A stretch of 64,000 nt of DNA from Euborellia annulipes. Lineage: Eukaryota > Arthropoda > Insecta > Dermaptera > Anisolabididae. Location: NCBI GenBank assembly GCA_023213315.1, contig JAKCPI010009463.1, positions 124,001 to 188,000 of the forward strand, written 5' to 3'. The notes under the pieces were generated by a model that did no database searches, was not told the DNA's origin, and was given only the letters and a program-made list of their open reading frames with translations. Position 1 is the first letter of the stretch. Each line of letters begins with the position of its first letter. Made by a program: the position numbers and the translations under genes. Of this stretch, positions 59,324 to 64,000 are shown piece after piece.

Positions 59324-59759
59324 TAATAATAATTGCTAGTAGTATAGAGGTAAGAATAAAGATTGAAGTTGTGCAGTTATCTGATATTTTTTATTTAGAA
59401 GGGAGTATTTTACTAAAATAGAGGCATGTTACTGTTCATGGGTACTTAGAGAAATTAATTATGTTTTATAATACAAATTTCTTGACATTTTTTTTTATAA
59501 AAAAATTTAATTTCTTCAAGAAGCCATGAACAGAAACATTCTTTTTAGTAAAATATTAATTATTTGTAAACATTGAGGAGTTGACTTTGTATAGTTATAC
59601 AATAAATACGTCTTTAAAACTAATGAACACCGTAAAATATTTCGATTAATAAATTCGTTTGAATAAAATAAAAAAGTAGTAGTTGGCAATTGTAGATGGA
59701 AGGGTGAATTGTTAATAATTGTGCTGGATATAATTTGGTGCATCTTTGGTTAGTGTGTA

Positions 59760-60150
59760 CTAGCATCGGACGTCATTTATAAAATTGCCCCGGGTCTCTT
59801 TCTCTCTCTCTCTGTGTTGGCGGTGTTATTAATGAGCCAATGGGCAGTTGGCAAGTGACAGCCCTCGAGGACAGCGGCCTTGGTGCTGGTGCTTTTTGCC
59901 ACCCCTTTTTGGCTTGGAGGAGACAAAAGACCCGCACCGTCGACCCCGATAACGCCTCTGGTCCCGGACAATGGCAAACCCGACCCCGTTATCGCCGCGG
60001 CTCCTGCTGATTGATAGACACCCCCCACAGCCATCCGCCATACGATTGTCTCTCCACCCTTTTGGGTTGGTTTCATACCGAAAACGAAGGATACATGCCT
60101 TCATTCCAGAGATTCCCCATTCCGAGACACTCATTTGTTTACAGGAATTT
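59760..60150. promoter_or_regulatory. GC-rich island in the downstream intron
   Basis: GCCCTCGAGGACAGCGGCCT, CCGCACCGTCGACCCCGATA, CCCGTTATCGCCGCGGCTCC and CTGATTGATAGACACC (a PBC-type TGATTGAT). Open frames on both strands overlap and match nothing, so I read it as non-coding. Confidence 0.35.
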
Positions 60151-61131
60151 CGTATTTATTGTCTCTCGGCTTCTACGACTGCCGCATTACACGATTTAAT
60201 AAATTCTACTTTTTTTTATTTTATTTCACTGAGTTTGTGTCTTTTTTTCCAACATCCGAGAGCGTCATTATGATATAGGGTTTAGGTGGATTTCATAGAA
60301 TTAATTCAGGTCGCACAGGTAGAGTGTGTATGTATGTGCAAGCCACATTCATTCCAGCATTCCTCTCTCGCGAATTAAATAAAATATGTTGATTGCGCGC
60401 TTTCGCCTCTTGAATATTCGGCATGTGTGCAAAAACAAGCCATAAAATCATCACTAAGTCACGCTAAATATTAAGGGCGGCTCAGACAAAGAGAGAGGGA
60501 GAGAGAACACACAACTTTAATTGTACACAACTTTGCTTAAATTAGCTACAACCAAAGTTTATACTATTACATATACAGTACGTTATATTTATAAATTAAA
60601 TTGTTCTTCTTCCTTTTATAGATCTTATATTACGTACATATATAGCTATATTAATTTTCATGCAAAATTATTTCAAATAAATCTTAGAGTAATCTCAAAG
60701 ATTATAAATTAATTAAATTTCACTGGCGTCAATTAGGAGGCTGCAAGAAGGGCAATTGAGTCCCAAAAGAGATTCATTCGGGGATTTCGTTATTTTTCTC
60801 TTCTCAATAAAAACAAAAATGTCTGTTATGAAATTAATAAAAATTTCCGAGTCGTTTTAAATCAAGTTAACTGAAAAACAAATTTTTACTTCTAATAAAT
60901 GAGTTTGAAAGCTTGAAGATTGTAGAATCTATGACAGAAACGTAACTCTTCTTTGAGTTAATCCTTTTGTTTTTATTTCTCTTTTACTATACTATAAATA
61001 ATATTGGAATCAGCAAATTTTAGAATAGCTCTGTCTACTCCGCTATATAATGCTGTAATCAAAACGGTCCAATTAAAAATCTCAACAATATTGATATACA
61101 GAGTAGAGACCTTAAAATAAATTTTAATATA

Positions 61132-61162
<31 letters not shown>

Positions 61163-61599
61163 AAACAAATTTTAAAAAGTGGTTACATTTCTATTCCTTT
61201 AAGTTTATGTACTCGTTTATGTAAAGTCAAATTACATATAGACTACGGGGCCTCGTACTAAAATTGAAACGATACAAACAAACTAAGCAAGGCCCATACG
61301 CAAGGATTACACACAAAATTGTGAAGCGTTGCACATTTTTATTGTAGTAAAAAGTCTTGTTTATGTAAATAAATGTTCTAATAAAAGTATCTATAAAAAA
61401 GAAAAAATTAAAAAATTAGAATTTCTTTATAAAGTTGGATTTGTTAAATTTAATTTACTTACGAATAGTTTCAGTTAGTTCTTGACCTGAAGAACCTCGA
61501 TGATCTCAGCCCCCACTCCCACCATTACCATCTAAAACAAAACAAGAAATAAACAATTAGTCTCTATGATTGATAATGAGATTATATTGGGAAATATTT

Positions 61600-62430
61600 A
61601 AAATTTCTTTAACTTACTATGTAGACTGCTTCTTTCGGCCCAACGAAGGCTTGATCCTAAAAGCTAACCTAATCCCACTATCTATGACCGGGACGGCCAT
61701 CTAAATCTAAAATGAAGTTCCTCTTCTTTCTTGATACGGTCGCGAAACGCGAAACACTCCCGAAAGGCAGGTAAGCCTTCAATCAACGTAAATCGCAAAC
61801 GAAACGGAGGGAACGCGCCCACAAACCCAAGGACAAGAGGAAAAGAAACACACACACATACACACACACACACACACACAGATCAATTAATCTCTGCCCA
61901 CCTGCCTAATATCATTTACTATCGAACTAAAAAGAAGCAGAGTTAATTGATCTGATAATCATTCACGAGTTAGGAAGGGAGCCCGGCCAATACAATACTG
62001 AAGATCCCCCTTGATTGCTCATCTCAGAAACAGAATGACGTTGTTCAAGATGCATGCTGAAAAAAAAAGAACCCTAAAAGCTAACAACATCCTATACGAA
62101 CTCCTAACATCTTGAACATTAACTCACTCTGTCCTGAAACAACCAAGGCCCAGAACTCAGCACTGACGGACAAAGAGCCCCGGAGAAAGAGAAAACACTC
62201 TATCTCTCAAATACGCGAAAGGGAGAAACATACGATAGAGGAATTCTCCTATTTCCCTTGAACAACGGTCAAAAGTGAAATGATCCTCTCCTGGGAGCCC
62301 TGCCTAAACCTAGATGGGACGAACAACAACACCCTATGCCAGGAATTGAGGAATCAATTCACAATTGAACGTCAATTCAAGAGAACATCAGAGAAGTCCG
62401 ACACAGAAGCCTAAACCCCATAAATACTGT
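61600..62430. other. Strand-asymmetric (A+C-rich on +) tract
   Basis: The plus strand is visibly poor in T and rich in A and C for about 800 bases (for example GAACTCAGCACTGACGGACA, CAACAACAACACCC), unlike all neighbouring DNA. It has stops in all frames. An (AC)n run lies at 61849-61880. Possible remnant of a transcribed element or a non-coding exon of a minus-strand RNA. Confidence 0.35.
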
Positions 62431-63147
62431 ATATAAATGCGTGAGCGTAGAGATTTTCTAATTATTAAGCGCCCATATTTAGAATCTATCAATTGCTAGC
62501 TAGATAATCTAAAAAGAATTGCGTGTATTCTTAAAAATTAACATGCAGTTTAGAAAAGAGATTCTCTTATAATATTAATCCCATACACGCAAAACTTAAA
62601 TCCTAATGCTGAATTATAATAGCTAAAATAATAAATAATACATGCACACTTGAATTGTCTCATATGATGATGTTGCTCCCCCGTGGGGTAAAGGGATGAA
62701 ATGAGTACTGTGCATTAACCACATATTACCAATAATCGTATACCTTTTGCACATTGAACATTCATCCATCCCATTACCTTGAGAAACGCAAACTCCTTTT
62801 GGGTACTGAAATATAAAAACCTATTCTTTAATAGATTAAAATGTTAAATTTTTGTTATTAAATGAATTTAGAAAAAAATTTGATAAATTATCTTAAAGTC
62901 ATTTTAAATAAAAGATTAATGAATTTAAAAAAAATTTTAAAAATTTTGAATTTAAATGAATGACTATCTAAAAGGGACTCTGAAATGGAAGAATTACATG
63001 TATTAATAACATCCTATCCATGCACCTATGTTAAAATATTCTTTTAAGTCAAAAAAACAAAATTCAAATAAAATTTTGAAAATCCTAAACTGCTTACTCT
63101 ACGCACACGTAAATGTTCATACAGACTGTCAATGTAGCTGCTACTCT

Positions 63148-63267
63148 CTGCAATCAGCTGTAGAGACTGCCTGGTTGGCTGGTAGCTGTAGCGGTTGCCT
63201 GGCTGCCTCGTCGTGCCGATGTCTGATGGCGGATGATCTCAATTCACGAAGGCGATTCGTCGATTTC
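63148..63267 (-). other. Possible minus-strand exon fragment
   Basis: A strong acceptor-like tract (TTTGTTTGTTTATTTTTTAG on the minus strand) precedes an open frame of about 40 codons (KSTNRLRELRSSAIRHRHDE...) that ends at a stop near 63148. I do not recognise the peptide; no matching donor is obvious. Could be chance. Confidence 0.15.
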
Positions 63268-63784
63268 TAAAAAATAAACAAACAAACAAAAATATTGAAA
63301 GGGGAAGAAAGGCGAACCTCGGGAACAATATTTTCATGCAATATTACACTAATTTTAATCTTTTATCTAACAAATAGAAATTGAAATTTCGCTGATAGAT
63401 GGTAATCGTCAAAAAAGTAGAATATTGAATAAAAATTCCCTGCAACATTACTTACTGTGAGAGACAAGCACAGCTTCATGTGGCCAAGTGATTATTTAAA
63501 ATAAATAAATAAATTTATTACCGAGAGGCATCGGTTTATATTAGGATAAATTACGCATAAATTAATTGGTGAACCTTAGCCTATAGTTTAAATAAATTTT
63601 TATCTCTCAGGATGAAAAGCGAACCTCTGACTTAATATTAATACAAGAAGGGAAGGTCGCGCTACCTTTTACACCATCTTCCTCTGTGTAATTTGTTAAC
63701 CTCTTTCCTTTGCATTTATGAATTTTTTATGTCAAGGAGACCTTTCCCCTGTATTAATGATGTATTTCTTATTTATTTATTTAT

Positions 63785-64000
63785 TTTTTTTTTTAAAACA
63801 TTCACACTTTTTCTCATTCACACTCACACTCACACACACATTCACACTGTCTTTTCGGCAGCTCAGGCCATATAAGACATTTACGATAACCGTTATTTAT
63901 GAATTTATATATATTAGGGTCCAGGCATTTCTATTTAAGCCATCTGGTATCCAGATGGCTTAATTAAAATCATCGGACTGCCTGGGGTCCGAACCCGCGA
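63785..64000 (-). repeat. SINE-A copy, cut by the window edge
   Basis: The minus strand reads B-box word TCGCGGGTTCGGACCCC, ATCTGGATACCAGATGGCTT, ATATGGCCTGAGCTGCCGAA and the GTGTGAGTGTGAGTG tail with poly(A). The head lies beyond the window. Confidence 0.85.

Larger units (their letters stand above)
57218..64000 (+). other. Downstream intron of exd
   Basis: The next PBC-B exon (the residues ACNEFTTHVMNLL in homologues) is not present before the window ends, so the intron is at least 6.8 kb. It holds CT-rich sequence (57900-58220), a hammerhead-bearing inverted repeat (59081-59323), a GC-rich island (59760-60150), an A+C-rich tract (61600-62430) and a tRNA-derived SINE at the right edge. From 58240 to 59080 and from 60490 to 61600 I see only AT-rich sequence, apart from a (TTA)n run at 61131-61160. 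Confidence 0.75.

Noticed and set aside
59971..60273. Frame of about 100 codons in the GC-rich island
   Set aside because: Long frames occur on both strands at the same place, as expected from composition; no domain is recognisable.
61461..61532. Minus-strand coding exon between a strong acceptor and GTAAGT
   Set aside because: All three frames contain stops within the interval; at most a non-coding exon.
5210..64000. CRISPR-like array from the recurring SINE and R1 words
   Set aside because: Spacing is irregular, repeats are long and dispersed, and the genome is eukaryotic.

Overview
The window looks like arthropod nuclear DNA from a large, AT-rich, repeat-heavy genome. The only coding sequence I can defend is one internal exon of the PBC-class TALE homeobox gene extradenticle/Pbx (56967-57217, + strand), with clean splice signals. 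Its residues match the arthropod form of the protein. A crustacean is my guess from the repeat style, but the sequence does not prove it. No other exd exon is visible, so most or all of the window is probably exd intron or flank.

The rest is non-coding and dominated by short non-autonomous mobile elements. DNA-transposon MITEs include hAT-like elements (351-620, 16155-16432 and 33211-33509 have recognisable 8-bp target duplications), a pogo/Tigger-like element with TA duplications (1139-1341) and a second TA-flanked family (5797-5950 and relatives). Retroposed elements include several tRNA-headed SINE families, a 5S-rRNA-like SINE with a 10-bp target duplication (7268-7494), and a repeat with a 17-bp duplication (13130-13372). 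A long AT-rich family, here called R1, recurs about ten times; other elements have inserted in or beside its TATATA hub.

The most unusual layer is a dispersed set of ten short motifs, CTGANGA, a helix, GAAA and often CGTC, that match the hammerhead ribozyme core. All four bases occur at N7, the one free position in that core. Several copies keep flanking complementarity (helix I), and the GAAACGTC form gives the self-complementary ACGT expected of dimer-forming hammerheads with a minimal helix III. Five of these motifs lie in head-to-head inverted repeats, which suggests Penelope-like element remnants. One extra A or T lies between the core and helix II in every copy, so activity is not assured.

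The window is also rich in large foldback structures: a 1.57-kb near-perfect palindrome (30863-32433), a 1-kb inverted repeat (24535-25560), and shorter ones near 3.9, 9.7, 20.3, 29.6, 37.2, 47.6, 48.0, 52.3 and 59.2 kb. Scattered GC-richer islands with TAAT, E2F-like or forkhead-like words (near 4.7, 6.4, 11.9-12.6, 15.1, 21.2, 22.6, 25.9, 28.5, 34.2, 52.9-53.1 and 59.8-60.1 kb) stand out from the AT-rich background and are candidate regulatory elements of this developmental locus. I saw no true tRNA or rRNA gene, no CRISPR array and no intact transposase or reverse transcriptase.
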